This document shows positions 44,526-56,026 of a stretch of 64,000 nucleotides of DNA, piece after piece. This DNA is from Diaporthe sp. PMI_573 (Eukaryota > Ascomycota > Sordariomycetes > Diaporthales > Diaporthaceae): assembly GCA_021399435.1 (NCBI GenBank), contig JAJTUP010000032.1:124001-188000 (forward strand). Direction: 5' to 3'. The notes beneath the pieces are model-generated. The model made no database searches and was not told the origin of the DNA. It worked only from the letters and a program-made list of their open reading frames with translations. Each line of letters opens with the position of its first letter. Position 1 is the first letter of the stretch. Made by a program: the position numbers and the translations under genes.

Positions 44526-44899
44526 GCTGAAGGGCAATATATACAAATCCAGATCTTGAACCCTTACATTGGGGTGGTGAAAACCACAGCATATACGTGT
44601 CTGGTTGTCCTGAATATGACTACACCGGAATCTCACTTCAAGACCAGGACAGACGAGACACTTTTTGTGGTGAGATCTCATGGAGCGACAAGATCAGCCT
44701 CAAATTCAAGCGACGAGAGGAAGCAAGATTTGAAAACAACGTGATCGACTTGCTTGCACTTGCAACCAAGACTTCCCACACTCAAGGGCTTTCTCTGCCG
44801 GCGGCGCTTCGGGCAAATGTCTGCGTCACGTACGAGGGTGTTGATATTGGAAGCGGCCTATCTCCACCTGCTAATGAACAACTTGAAAAAGAAAAGTGA
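44526..44899 (+). pseudogene. Coding-like fragment, unknown family
   Basis: Frame open from just after the TGA at 44528-44530 to 44899, about 120 codons, without an ATG near its start. The translation looks protein-like: YTNPDLEPLHWGGENHS, then CPEYDYTG, SWSDKISLKFKRREEARF, and NVCVTYEGVDIGSG. Several cysteines suggest a secreted ancestor. No upstream exon with signal peptide was found. It may be the 3' exon of a lost gene. Confidence 0.3.
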
Positions 44900-47460
44900 G
44901 GCGGACGTTGCCTGCTCAAAGTAGAAAGGATTGATGGTGTTTATCGTACTTTGTAGTATCGACGGTCACTCTACCTTGGGCCCATTTGGGGGCATTTGTT
45001 TCAGAATATATGCCTGTGTTGATGACAACGATGTGAATTCTTATCTTCTGAATAAGGTACATATACACACAATTTAGGGCTCCTCCTAGGCTCCTACTAG
45101 GCTCCTAAACGTGTTGGATCCATAGCTTTCCATAGCTTTCTACTTGATACGTGCTACTTAGAATAGGAGGGGTGTTCACTCATCGGAACCTTATCAGACA
45201 AGTCTGTCAGCTGGTCCACCCGACCTTGGCACGACACGGAAGGAAGCAGACCATGTCGCGTCAAGCTGCGAAGGATCGCGAGATGCGAGATGCAGGGACG
45301 TCCGGCAGTGATCGACAGCAGGGTGTAAAGTAGACAAAGAGGAGGAAGAGGGCCAAGCTTTTAGACTGCGCAAGCACGCATCAAGTGTGGGTTTCCTAAC
45401 CGCGTTGGATTGTTCATCTGTCGGGTCTGGACTGAGGACTCTGGACTCTTCCATCGAACCCACCCCCCTACATGGCAGTGAACTGCTGGGGGAGCAGCAC
45501 GATCGGGTGGAGAAAGTCGAGAGGAAGAGGGGGGGGGTCTGGTCGAAGCGGCCAAGGTAGGCCGACCACCCCTCCCCAAGGTTTTAGTGATCACCCATCT
45601 GCCGCGGCCCTGCAAGTGCCGTTTCAAAGCTGGTTGAAACACCCAAAAACAAAAAAACCCCGGGCCGGCGGCCGTTCGTGGATTATTCGAGGGGGGTGTG
45701 GGGATTCTCGCAGCACCCTCGGTCTGCGAGACCAAAATGAGCCTTGCTGCTAGGCTGGTTGGTTCGTGCATGCATGTAGTGTAGGTAGAATGTGTGCAGA
45801 TGTATGCAGGTGTATAATGACGTGCTGCAAATCGATAATCAATTTCGAAGAATTGGCGTCCGGGGGTCCGAGAATAGAAAGTAAGAACGCAGGCACGCAA
45901 AGAAAGGCAAAATAATGCCCAAATTTAGCAAAAGTCAGTCATTGCGCTCGTGTCGTGTTCGCGGGCGCGTCCACCCATCTTACAATCCCGGGACCTTAAT
46001 TGAGGACCCACGTCCCGTCAACACACACTCTGCTTCGCTTCGCACAGGCGACGGCCAAAAACCATCCCACCGCGCTCGCTTTGTCTGACGGCCATGCTCC
46101 ACCCAACCTCGACGTGGCCGCGCACGTCAGGGCTGCGGCCCGCGCGTACACATAAGCGCACATCTTCGATCGCCACATGTCGAATGATAATATGCCCGCT
46201 AGGAAGGGCCGGGGCGCCCAATCGCGGGCTCTCGAGGGGATATTGATTGGGCTTATTTCCCCTTCTCCCCCCCCCTCTCCGATGGTCGAGAACTGAGGTG
46301 GCCCCCATCGTGTGATTGGGAATTCCGCGATACGTGGAGTGGGTATTACTTGCGCACAAGACCTGTTTCGGCCGTGCCTGTCCGCCCCCGCCCGTGGGCG
46401 CAGGAATGGACGGCACCCGTTGAGGATTGATGCGTTGTGTGCGGAAGGGGTATCGCATTGTCTTATGTGTCTGTCGCGGCACAGCATGAAGCATAAGTTA
46501 GGATGGCATGTCGTGCGTCCGCTGCGCGGCTCGAGATAGGCCCCACGTGCATTGGCGTGCTTGAGCTTATGCTCAGCTCAGGGGCCAGGACACACACACA
46601 CACACACACTGTCCGCCAGCCCTGTGCCGGGTGCGCGGGAGATGAGATCTCGGTTGAACAAGTCGGAGTCAGCCTTGGTTATGATACCTGAGCATATTAT
46701 AATAATAATAATAAGGCGGGTAAATAAGCTGGTTAGTTTGTGGTGATCTGCCGCGAGGCTGCGTCGAAGCGAAGGGTTGACGGGCCTGCTTGCTGCTGCT
46801 TGTGGATGGGTGGCTGCATGGATTTAGCCTCGCCTCGGAGGCTGAGATAGGTCGGGTCGGTTGGACGGTCACTTTGGCCTTGACCTGTGAACCGTCCAGC
46901 CGGTAGACGGTCGCGTGTTGCCTCGAGTCTGAAACGTGGCCGAAATGTTATCATTGTTGCTTTTCTGTGATGGCAGATGCCCATCTATTCTGGAGATTGG
47001 ATACGCCGGGAAAGCATATCTCGGGAAGGAAGATCCTGGTTTGCGCAACAACGTTGGGTACCCGAGATCGAGTGGGTGACGAAGGCGGGGGCCCGGGTGG
47101 CAAGAGACGAAGGAACCAACCGCTGGAGCTTGCGAACAGACCTCGTCATCGTGGAACGATGATGGGCACTTCTGGCACAGTGGGCGTGTACAGAGTCGTG
47201 TGGGAGCCATCGCGGCATCGGGAAGTCGATGGCCATCTGCCGCTGCCGCTGCCGCTGCCGCTGCCACTGCTCCTGATCCTGATCCTCTGATCCCCGATCC
47301 TGCCGTCCAGTTGCAACAACACCTTTTGTTCCCCTTCCTGCGCATCATCTCTGGATGGAACTTAATGCAGCGTGCCTACCGCCACTGGAGGGCAAGGCTG
47401 TTCCTGTCAACCCCTGCTCTCATCGACCGTTCCTACATCACTCAACTTGAAACCACCGCG
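44900..47460. other. Gene-poor stretch with microsatellites
   Basis: Holds repeated AGGCTCCT units near 45080-45110, an (AC)10 run at 46590-46609, a TAA repeat at 46698-46714, and (CTGCCG)4 at 47237-47260. Long frames here (for example minus 45361-45900 and 46018-46494) are low-complexity by-products of GC-rich DNA. No gene supported. Confidence 0.5.
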
Positions 47461-47950
47461 ATGCGGGTCCTCTTGTTGGCTTTTCGGCCCTGGTTCTCGA
47501 GCATCTATTGGCTTTTCGTTCTGGCGGTGACACTGCAGTTTGATTCTGAGATTGTGCGTCAGGCCACCCTTGGCGGGCCGCAGGATCTAGTCGCTCAAGC
47601 TACCGATTACGCACTGCAGACCCGGGAAGACTGTGGGCGGGTATCGCTGCGGCCATAAGATATATCTTTCGGTGATGTTAACCGGGGACATGGTCCAGGA
47701 AGCCTGCGAATTACCCGGGTTCCCAGGAACCTTGCCTCGTGACCGGGTGACCCGTGTCAGCTCGCGATATCTGTGCAGACACAGGCAGGCAGACTGCATG
47801 CGTAATGACAATTATGTTTTCAGGCACGGAAAAATTGTTTGTGAACATTTGAAGGCTATGCACGGCGTCAAACTGTATATTTGTGCCGGTGCCGACTCTG
47901 CACATGTCGTGACCATGATCAAAAGCGTACATGACGGCTTGGGCAAGTAG
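47461..47950 (+). pseudogene. Degraded secreted protein, possibly RNase T1/N1-like
   Basis: ATG 47461 opens a frame beginning with a hydrophobic, signal-peptide-like stretch (MRVLLLAF, later WLFVLAVTL). It runs to an EDCG motif and then needs a frame change near 47635 to continue as YRCGHKIYL, EACELPGF, and at the end KLYICAGADSAHVVTM, stop 47950. The order YxCG, an AC segment, then Y..G-A-D...V near the C-terminus recalls small secreted guanyl-specific ribonucleases of the RNase T1 fold and RNase-like effectors. The catalytic central part is scrambled. Assignment is by motif spacing only and tentative. The frameshift makes it non-functional as read. Confidence 0.35.
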
Positions 47951-50900
47951 TTGAATAGCGGCCAAACTATCGCAAGCAACATCGTTCGTGCCGGGCGAAC
48001 TCTGACGAGCACTTAATATATGACGATCTGCACCAGGGCTGGGCTACACCAGCGCCCAGCAGGTCCAGCGCAACGGACGTATGATAGCGTGTTACCAAGA
48101 CGGCTTATCCAGGGGATGGTTTGGCCGGGCAGGGCAATTCTGCCTATTCCATATTGCCCCCCAGGTGCTTCTTTTGCTTAACTGTTTAAAACTAAAACCT
48201 TACAATGCTACCGCTGCGGCTTCTGCAGCCATGGGAGTGCCCCTGAATCTCAAATGACAAGGTGTCAGCCAGCACCCACAATTCCTGTCTACTTGGGCGT
48301 TTCTACAGCCCCCCCGTTGGCTTGTGTTCCTGCGAGGCTGCGTGATGCTACACTGCAGGCTGGCAGGCTGGCTTGAGATGGGCACGTGGACGGGGGTTCG
48401 TGGGCTGTTTGACAGGCCGAGAGACATGTGTCGTTGATGCTACAGTACATTGCTCTGCAGCACAGATCGCCCCCAGATACGCCCTGGGGGCCTACACAGT
48501 AGCACGGCTGGCTGGGGGAAGGTCGTCCCACGTTTTCCCCAGGGGGAATGATTGCTCGGGTGCAGGCAGGGCGGCGTTAGCCTCTCTGATGTGGAATGGT
48601 TGTTGACACGACTTGGAGGGCGACCATGCCTGGTTTGGGAGGCGGCAGGCACGCCACCGTGTCGTGCAACCCGACCCTGCAGTTTTGATTCTCGTTCTGC
48701 CAGAATGGCTCATCTTGCTCTGGATTGCTGCTGTCTTGGCGTCTTGCGAAATATCAGCCCTCGCACAGCACTAGGGCACTGACTTCATAGACCATTCCCA
48801 TACGCACGGCACATCTACTATATTTATATCTCGTGAAGACTCGTCTATCTCTCCCGGAAGTGGGCCACGATTGCGAACGGCTTAGCCTCGAGGCTAGAAT
48901 GGATTTGGGAGCAAAAGTCTCCGATCCAATGCCGGCATCTGGTGCGGCAGACGCAAACACGGTAAAGTAATCACCCGTAATACGTGTGATGCTACTCTAT
49001 TAATGGGGCATGCCATCTGGCCGCCCAGGTGGGACGATTACGCTGCTTGCAACTGCCCATACGGGATGACGACAAGGACGAGACCACCATACCTCAACTT
49101 CCCGACCTTAAAGCTATTTATTTAATTATGATGACCCAGGGGATGGCAGCAGCCATGAGCGCCACTCGCTTCTTCGCGGAAGCAGTCCCCGATCTAGCGA
49201 CCTGCAGGCCGTCTGCAGGAGGCTGCTGTCAGGAGGGTGGCCACATGTTGGTTGGCTGCTTGCCTGGCCGGACCAGACTCTGACCACCCACCTCCTGATC
49301 CCGGGGCCTATGGGGAGAGCTGGAGAGGCAAAGTAGGAGGATTTGGTGTTGATCATCCGGCCCAGGCTGGCCAGGCCGGCGGGGAGGACCACATTATGGA
49401 ACGCAATCTAGACAATCCGTTGATTTCCCTAAGGGGACTGGCTGCCGATCACTGCATGTCGAGATTGATGCTGCTGCATTTTTTTGTGGTTGACCAAGAT
49501 TAGGACAATGAGGACATGGTGCTCCACAAGATGTTTGTTCACCTGGTAGGCCACAGCAAGGGAATTGATTATTTGTCGATACGGATTTATTTGGCATCTG
49601 TCTGTGACTGGTGTCGGGTGACATGAACTGCAAGTCTAGGTACTTACTTACATAACAAGATGCAAGGCCGACATAGAGAAAGTATCATGAACGTGCAGAT
49701 TCACATTGACTGTTGGTGGGAGCAAGCTGCAAGAGCTGACATGCACGACATACATATACTTGCTTTTTCCTTCATCTTATTAGGCATGATACACAAAATG
49801 CCATGCCATTCCTGATGATGATTCTGTAACCACACATGTACAGTCTTGGCAGCCCTTTCACAGGCCAGGAACAACAGTCCATCCTGCAAGGACCTTGACC
49901 TTGGCAGTGAACCCTGGGTCCTGACCCCCTTCCCCTGGCTCTTTCTCTCTGTTGTATGTATTATTCCTTGCTCCCCTTCCTTTTCTGGGAGGACAGGACC
50001 ACCCATTGAAAGGGGTGGGCTTCCCGAACTCCAGCCCAGAGTCCAACCCGCCGTGTCCCCCCCAAGCAAGAAGGGGCGTCTAAGTGGGACCCCCGTCTCC
50101 GCTGCACTCCGCCCTGGCTGGGCCCTGGCTAATCCGAGACTGTCCAAGTCCCGAGGGTCTTCTCCCCACCATCTCCACCCCTGGTGCCTCCTCCCCTTGG
50201 ACTGGTGGGTTTCCAAACACTTTACTAGGTAGGTACTCAGTGGTGCTGTAACGGCCTGGGTGTGCTGTCAGGCTGTCAGGTTATCCGCCTGTCTGCTGTC
50301 CCATGCCCGCCCGCCCACTGCCGCACCCGCACCGCCCTGCCCATTCATTCCACCCATTCATCCACACATCCTCCCGCCTGTCCCATCACATCACACCTCC
50401 CATCAAACCAACCAGGCGGGCCTGCGCTTTGCTGGATTGTCCTTGCTTCCACTCTACGCCACGTCTCGTCTTGGTCTGTCCTGACCCTAAACTCGCACTC
50501 ACCCTCGCCCTCGCCCCTGCACCTCAGTCCCGGGCCAGCAGCACGAGTGACAGACAGACAAGAGTGCTCAGACAGAAGGACTGTTCGCAATCACAGACCG
50601 GCCCTGGTCACACAGACATATGTCTGTGCCCTTTCAACATCCTCACTCCTCGTTCCGCCTCTCGACCATTCCACATCCCGCCAGCCGAGCCTAGCTCCTC
50701 CTCTCCTCTCCTCTCACCCCAGGGAGCCAGAGCAGAGCCGTGCTCTCCTGAACCCGGGCAACACAGCTGACCAAACGAACCAAGCGGACCCAAGCCACGA
50801 CGGCCTCACCACCGCCATCTGGTCGACGCTCAAGGGTTCCTCCCGCTCTCCTGCCCGGCTTCCTCAACCCTCTCCCCTAAGTCTCCCTCTCCACCTCTCC

Positions 50901-51092
50901 ACCACAGGGACAGGACAGCCTACGCAGCCTAGATGCCCCCAGCCGGGCCAGCATCCTGCTCTGCGTCCTCTCATGCCACTGATTCAGCACCACCCCTTCC
51001 TCCATTGAGCCACGGCTGCTGCTCCTGATCCGGATCAACAACGACTTTCCTTTATCTGGCCACAGCAGACAACACAGCACCAACCAGCAGCC
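47951..51092. other. Gene-poor 3.1 kb and rga1 promoter/leader
   Basis: No gene recognised between 47951 and about 50230. From 50250 to 51090 the sequence is strongly C/CT-rich (CCACCC, CCTCTC runs), the usual look of a long filamentous-fungal promoter and 5' UTR, leading into rga1. Confidence 0.55.
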
Positions 51093-54000
51093 ATGGACGA
51101 CTACCTGGAGAGCCCCATGGAGGATGATGTCTTTCCTTGCAAGGGCTGTGGAGAGGTAAATTGGGACTCCAGTCCTCCCACGAGGGCCCAACAATGTGGT
51201 CTCCACGAAACATGGCTGACTCTTGAACCGTGAACCAGATCCTGGAGGAGGGCAAGGCTTTTGAGCTTGGTATGTGTGCTGCTGCGTTGTTTGCCCCTTG
51301 CCGATCTGCGACCTCGTCTCTTTGTGCTCCCACACCGACCTGTTTGACGAACGAGCGAATGGGGGAACGAACGAACGAAAGGTCGAAAGGTCGAACGGTC
51401 GAACGAGCTCTTGACTCCTCGTCTTCTTGCTTTTCCTGGGGAGGACGGCTTCCTTCCTTGGGACCTCGTTCTTCGTTCCACACCGTCCCCCGCGCTTGAC
51501 AATGGCTCCTGGGCTTGAAGCTGACCAGAAGACAGCTGGAAACCGATGGCATCTGAATTGCTTCCGATGCAACACCTGCGGCACCCTCCTCGACTCCGAT
51601 GCGAACCTCCTCCTGCTCGGCGATGGCTCCCTCATCTGCAACAACTGCACGTACAGCTGCAGCGCATGTAGCAACAAGATCGAGGACCTCGCGATTCTCA
51701 CTGGCGACCAGGCCTTCTGTGCGACCTGCTTCCGATGTCGAAACTGTAAGAGGAAGATCGAGAATTTGCGATATGCGAGGACATCACAGGGCATCTTCTG
51801 CATGAGCTGCCACGAGTCGCTCATGGCAAGACGGAGAAAGAAATCAAAGGCCGCTGCCCACGCGAAGGCGCGAGACAAGGACTCCCCGATGGTCGACAAG
51901 TCGCTGCCCGCACTGCCGCCGAACGCGATACCGCCGAACGCGTTTTCCGACGAGCGTGTTTCCCCAGATTCGGACACCCCCACCGAGCTGTCGCCCCGCC
52001 CGACCAGGGCAGCGTATCCCAGGAAGGACTCGTCCTCAAGAGGTAGTTCACGTCCCGCTCGCTCGCCCGAGAGGCATCCTGAATCCAACAGGGAGACCGT
52101 GACCGGGACCGGGCTCGGCCTGCCCGCCCACAACTACCGGAAAAACAGGAACAGCTCCATCATCGGTGGACAGGCTAACATCGAAGGTGCAGACGGTGAC
52201 AGCTTCTTCATCCCGGTGGCCCTAGACCCCAGCCCGGCGCCCTCGCTGTCGTCCCCGCGGTCCAACGGTGACGCCTTTGACCAGCGAAAGGTTAGCAGCA
52301 ACGAAAAGGATTATTTTACCAAGCAGGCGGACAAGAAGAATGAGGTTCGCAGTTCCCAGGCCTCAACCCCCCACATTGCCTTCCAGGAAAAACCGCGGCG
52401 GACCTCGTCTGACTACGAAGCTTCGACTCCAAAGGAGCCCGCGCGGAAGCTGTCAAAGTCGTCTAGGTCTGACAGGAGCGTTTTGTCACAGGCATCCCCC
52501 GTCGCCAGCGAGGACAGGTCCCAGAAAGGCTCGAACGGACACAAGGATGAATTCAAGCTCCAGGATGCCCCCAAAAGTAAGAAATTAATCACCAACCGGC
52601 TCCCTCCACAAATGACCAGCTCCTTGGAGAATGGCACTCCCAAGTCGGTGGATCGCAACATCAGGAGGGACACTCTGGGTTCCAAATCCGAGTCGCCCCC
52701 GCGGTATGGCTCGGCGGACAGATCTGGAGCCTCCAGGGAAGCCCAGGACCCCCGTTCAAAAGATGATGACAAGCGTCCATCGCTCGAAACAAATAATTCC
52801 GCTAGGACCGGAGACACACCCACCTCCAGGACTCTTCCTCGAAAGGACCTCCCCATTTCGGCTGCCAATCGCAGCGGTATGTAGCCATCTCATTCCCAGG
52901 CAACGTGTACTGACGCGCATGTGTGTTGTAGTAAACGGCAAGTCCACGAGGCCCGAGGAACTTACCCGGCCACAGGTTGAGCAGAAACTGAGCGACACGT
53001 ACATGTCCCCGCGGGCTCCTCCTCAGCCTCCCGGAGCGACCGCTGCGAAGGAGGCGAACAATGCAAAGAATGGGCAGACATCCCCCAAGGTGTCCCCCAA
53101 GCTACCGAGATGGAGCTCTGGCGGCGATTTCACCATGGATGAAGACATGGCACGTATCCTGGGCACTGACGAGGGATCCTCCTCCCTACTACGCCGAGTC
53201 TCCAACGCCGTTAGGCACGGGCGTACCGGAAGCACAGAGTCTAACTCACCGCAGACCAGGACCGCACATGGCAGAAGCATGAGCGAAACGACCCGAGGGA
53301 CCGCTTCGCCTAGCTGGGACAAGACCCCCATCATCGAGACCGACCAGGCTGGCGAGACGAACTCCATCAGCATCCCCGTGTCCCAGGACGACCCCGCGTT
53401 TTTGAAGCGACAGCTGCGAACATCGGAGCAACGAGTCGCGGAGCTGGAGAAGAAGTTCAACTCCGAAAAGGACCTGTTATCTATCGACGAGAAGCTGACC
53501 GAGAAGAGGAAGACGGTCTCCGTCCTGGACACGCAGACGGAAATTATGCTCCGTGAGTTGGAAGTGCTAGCCGGCTACGTTGAGCGAGCAAAGGACACCC
53601 AACGGCCCATCGACTACCACAGTCTTGAGCAGTCTGCCATCAAGGACTTTGTCGAGAAGCTTGAAAAGGTCAAGCAGACCATGTCCGCGACAATCCAGCA
53701 GTTGCACACCGAGCGGAACCAGTTGACTGAAGACAAGGAGCGGGCGATCGCCGACCGGGACCGGGCCCTTCTCGAATTCGAGCAGCTGTCATCTAAGAAT
53801 GCGCAGCTCGCTGATATGAACAATGATCTCACGCACCAGATCCAAGGGCGCTTCAAGTCCCAGGTCGGATCCGATGGGAAGCCTTCCAACGGGCTGGGCA
53901 TATACTCAAACCACAAGTCCATGTCTAGCACCTCTGTCCACAACATTGACACTTCGAGCATCCAGACCGGACCAACGCTCGTCGCCACAGATATTGACGA

Positions 54001-55101
54001 ACCTATCCTGGAGGGACCAACTGTTGTTCAGGTGAGAAAGGGGCAAGCCAAGAAGTTCAACTGGAAGAAGGGCGGTAAGTCCGTGGCACAGAACATTACC
54101 AGAGTCGGCCGGGCCGTCGCAGCCTTCCAGACCAACGAGCGCGACCCCAGAATGCCTCAACAACAGGGTGGTCTGAACTCGGACAACATCGGTCTGCCAT
54201 ACAACATGACAAATACACAGTATGAGCAGCCAACGACCATACTGCCGGGTACCAACGGGCAGCACTTGCAGCAGAACCGCGGCGCTCCTCCTGACGCTCG
54301 AGGCTTTGGCTTCTTTGGCAAGAACAAGAACCCTAACCTGCCGAAGTCCATCTCCACGGCAAACATCAGCACCCAAGCCGCCATGGCCGAGGACCCCAGC
54401 GTGCTGTTTGGGTCCGAGCTTGTGGAGAGAGCCGAACACGAGCGCCGTCAGATTCCAAGCGTGGTGACCCGCTGTATAGAGGAGGTTGAGCTCCGGGGCA
54501 TGGACGCCGAGGGTATCTACCGAAAGTCTGGTGGCAGCGGACAGGTCAAGATGATCCAGGAGGGCTTTGACAAGGTGGACGACTTCGACATCTCCGACCC
54601 AAGTATCGACATCGCATCCGTCACCAGCGTACTCAAGCAGTATTTTAGGAAGTTACCCACACCGCTCCTGACTTTCGATGTCTATGACAGGGTTCTGGAG
54701 TCAGCCAGTAAGTTGAATGTTGACTTTGGCAAAACTGCATGTACTGACCGCCACGCAGGTATCGTCGACACTGATGAGCGCTGCGCTCATCTCCAGAAGA
54801 CGGTGAATATGCTTCCGCCAAAGCACCGCGACACCCTTGAGTTCCTGATGTTCCATCTGGCCAGAGTCGCCAGCCGTGAGCGAGAGAACTTGGTAAGTTT
54901 CTCAGGATGCCAGAATAAGGCCAATCTGTAGGCAGAAACTGACGGTCGTCTCAGATGTCACCCAAGAACCTGGCCGTGGTATTCGCGCCTACTATCATGC
55001 GGGACCACAGCCTTGAGAAGGAGATGACCGACATGCACGCGAAGAACCTCGCAGTGCAATTTATGGTCGAGCACAGCAGCGAAATTTTTGCGACTGGCTG
55101 A
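51093..55101 (+). CDS. rga1: LIM-LIM-RhoGAP protein, Rga1 type
   Basis: GTPase-activating protein for Rho/Cdc42-type GTPases, acting in cell polarity and septation in related fungi. Six exons: 51093-51155, 51239-51269, 51536-52876, 52932-54707, 54759-54892 and 54955-55101, total 1,163 residues, all phases consistent. Intron 2 is unusually long (266 bp) and, with intron 1, isolates a 31-bp exon inside LIM domain 1. LIM 1 begins CKGCGE at residue 16; LIM 2 follows (CSACSNKI, CFRCRNC, FCMSC). Then comes a long Ser/Pro/Arg/Lys-rich disordered region, a coiled coil (LRTSEQRVAELEKKF, VEKLEKVKQTM) and a C-terminal RhoGAP domain from about residue 960. The arginine finger is in GIYRKSGG near residue 1008; KQYFRKLPTPLL and NLAVVFAPTIM complete the fold. 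Two N-terminal LIMs with a C-terminal GAP match yeast Rga1/Rga2. Confidence 0.93.
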
Positions 55102-56026
55102 GGCGCTGGAAACCGACAAGTCTCGGAGCAGCGCCAACTTACCAGTCAATTCCGAGAGGCCGACAAGGCGGGAGAAGTTTTGAAGACATGAGGACAAGCG
55201 CATCACACCTTTAACCCGCCCACCGACTGAGACCATAGCGACCTCCTACCTTGACTACTGTACATATTTACTTCGCCATGTGGGATATTCCCACCCAGAG
55301 GAGCGAGGACGAGAGGACGGGAGAAACCAAGGTGGAAACTCCTTGGTTGTTTTTGACATAATGCGCTGGCAAAGGGGGGGGGGGTGAGCCAGCCAAGTTG
55401 ACAGTGATCTGGTTAGAATTCGATTCCCAGGCTAGCAAGCTCCCGAAGTTATTCGGCTGGATGGCATTGTGCGCATCGAAAGGGAATTTTGCAGGCGAGC
55501 TTGATACCTAAACCCGTAGTGGAAATATCATCTTCTGGATGCGAGTACGGCACGATTGTCACTTTGATGGGTCTCATCAGCACAAACACCGAATTGTGGA
55601 GATGTAGAGAGTATGTACGTCTGTGTATGAAGCAACCGTGTAAATGACCCCTATTTCTGATTTGGCGGTGGGGCAGCTGGGACAGCTAGCTACATCGACA
55701 TCAGCCTCGAGTCCTTATCGATAAAGGGTTTACGTAGCCGACCCCTGGACTGCAACCGTGTTGAGCGAGCTCGCCAGTGTCCAAGTAGTCGGTTTAAGGT
55801 GGTCTACTACCTGCATACAGATGTCCCTTGTAAACCATTAATTCCTCCCTGTACAAAATCCCAACCCCTGCCACGCGAACTGCCTTTACGACCACAAGGT
55901 CGACCTCTACCGAACCCGAGCGCATGAGAGCGTTATTTCGAGGCGCGATCTCACGGATGCGACCAACAACCACAACCCACCTCCCGCTTCCTAGCTTACC
56001 TCGCGACCACGGCCACAATCGCGACA
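55102..56026. other. Intergenic, rga1 3' end and vps52 promoter
   Basis: G run at 55374-55384 and ordinary spacer. No gene seen. Confidence 0.6.

Noticed and set aside
45361..45900. 179-codon minus-strand frame in the gene-poor stretch
   Set aside because: Composition typical of non-coding GC-rich DNA, with no start context, introns or family.
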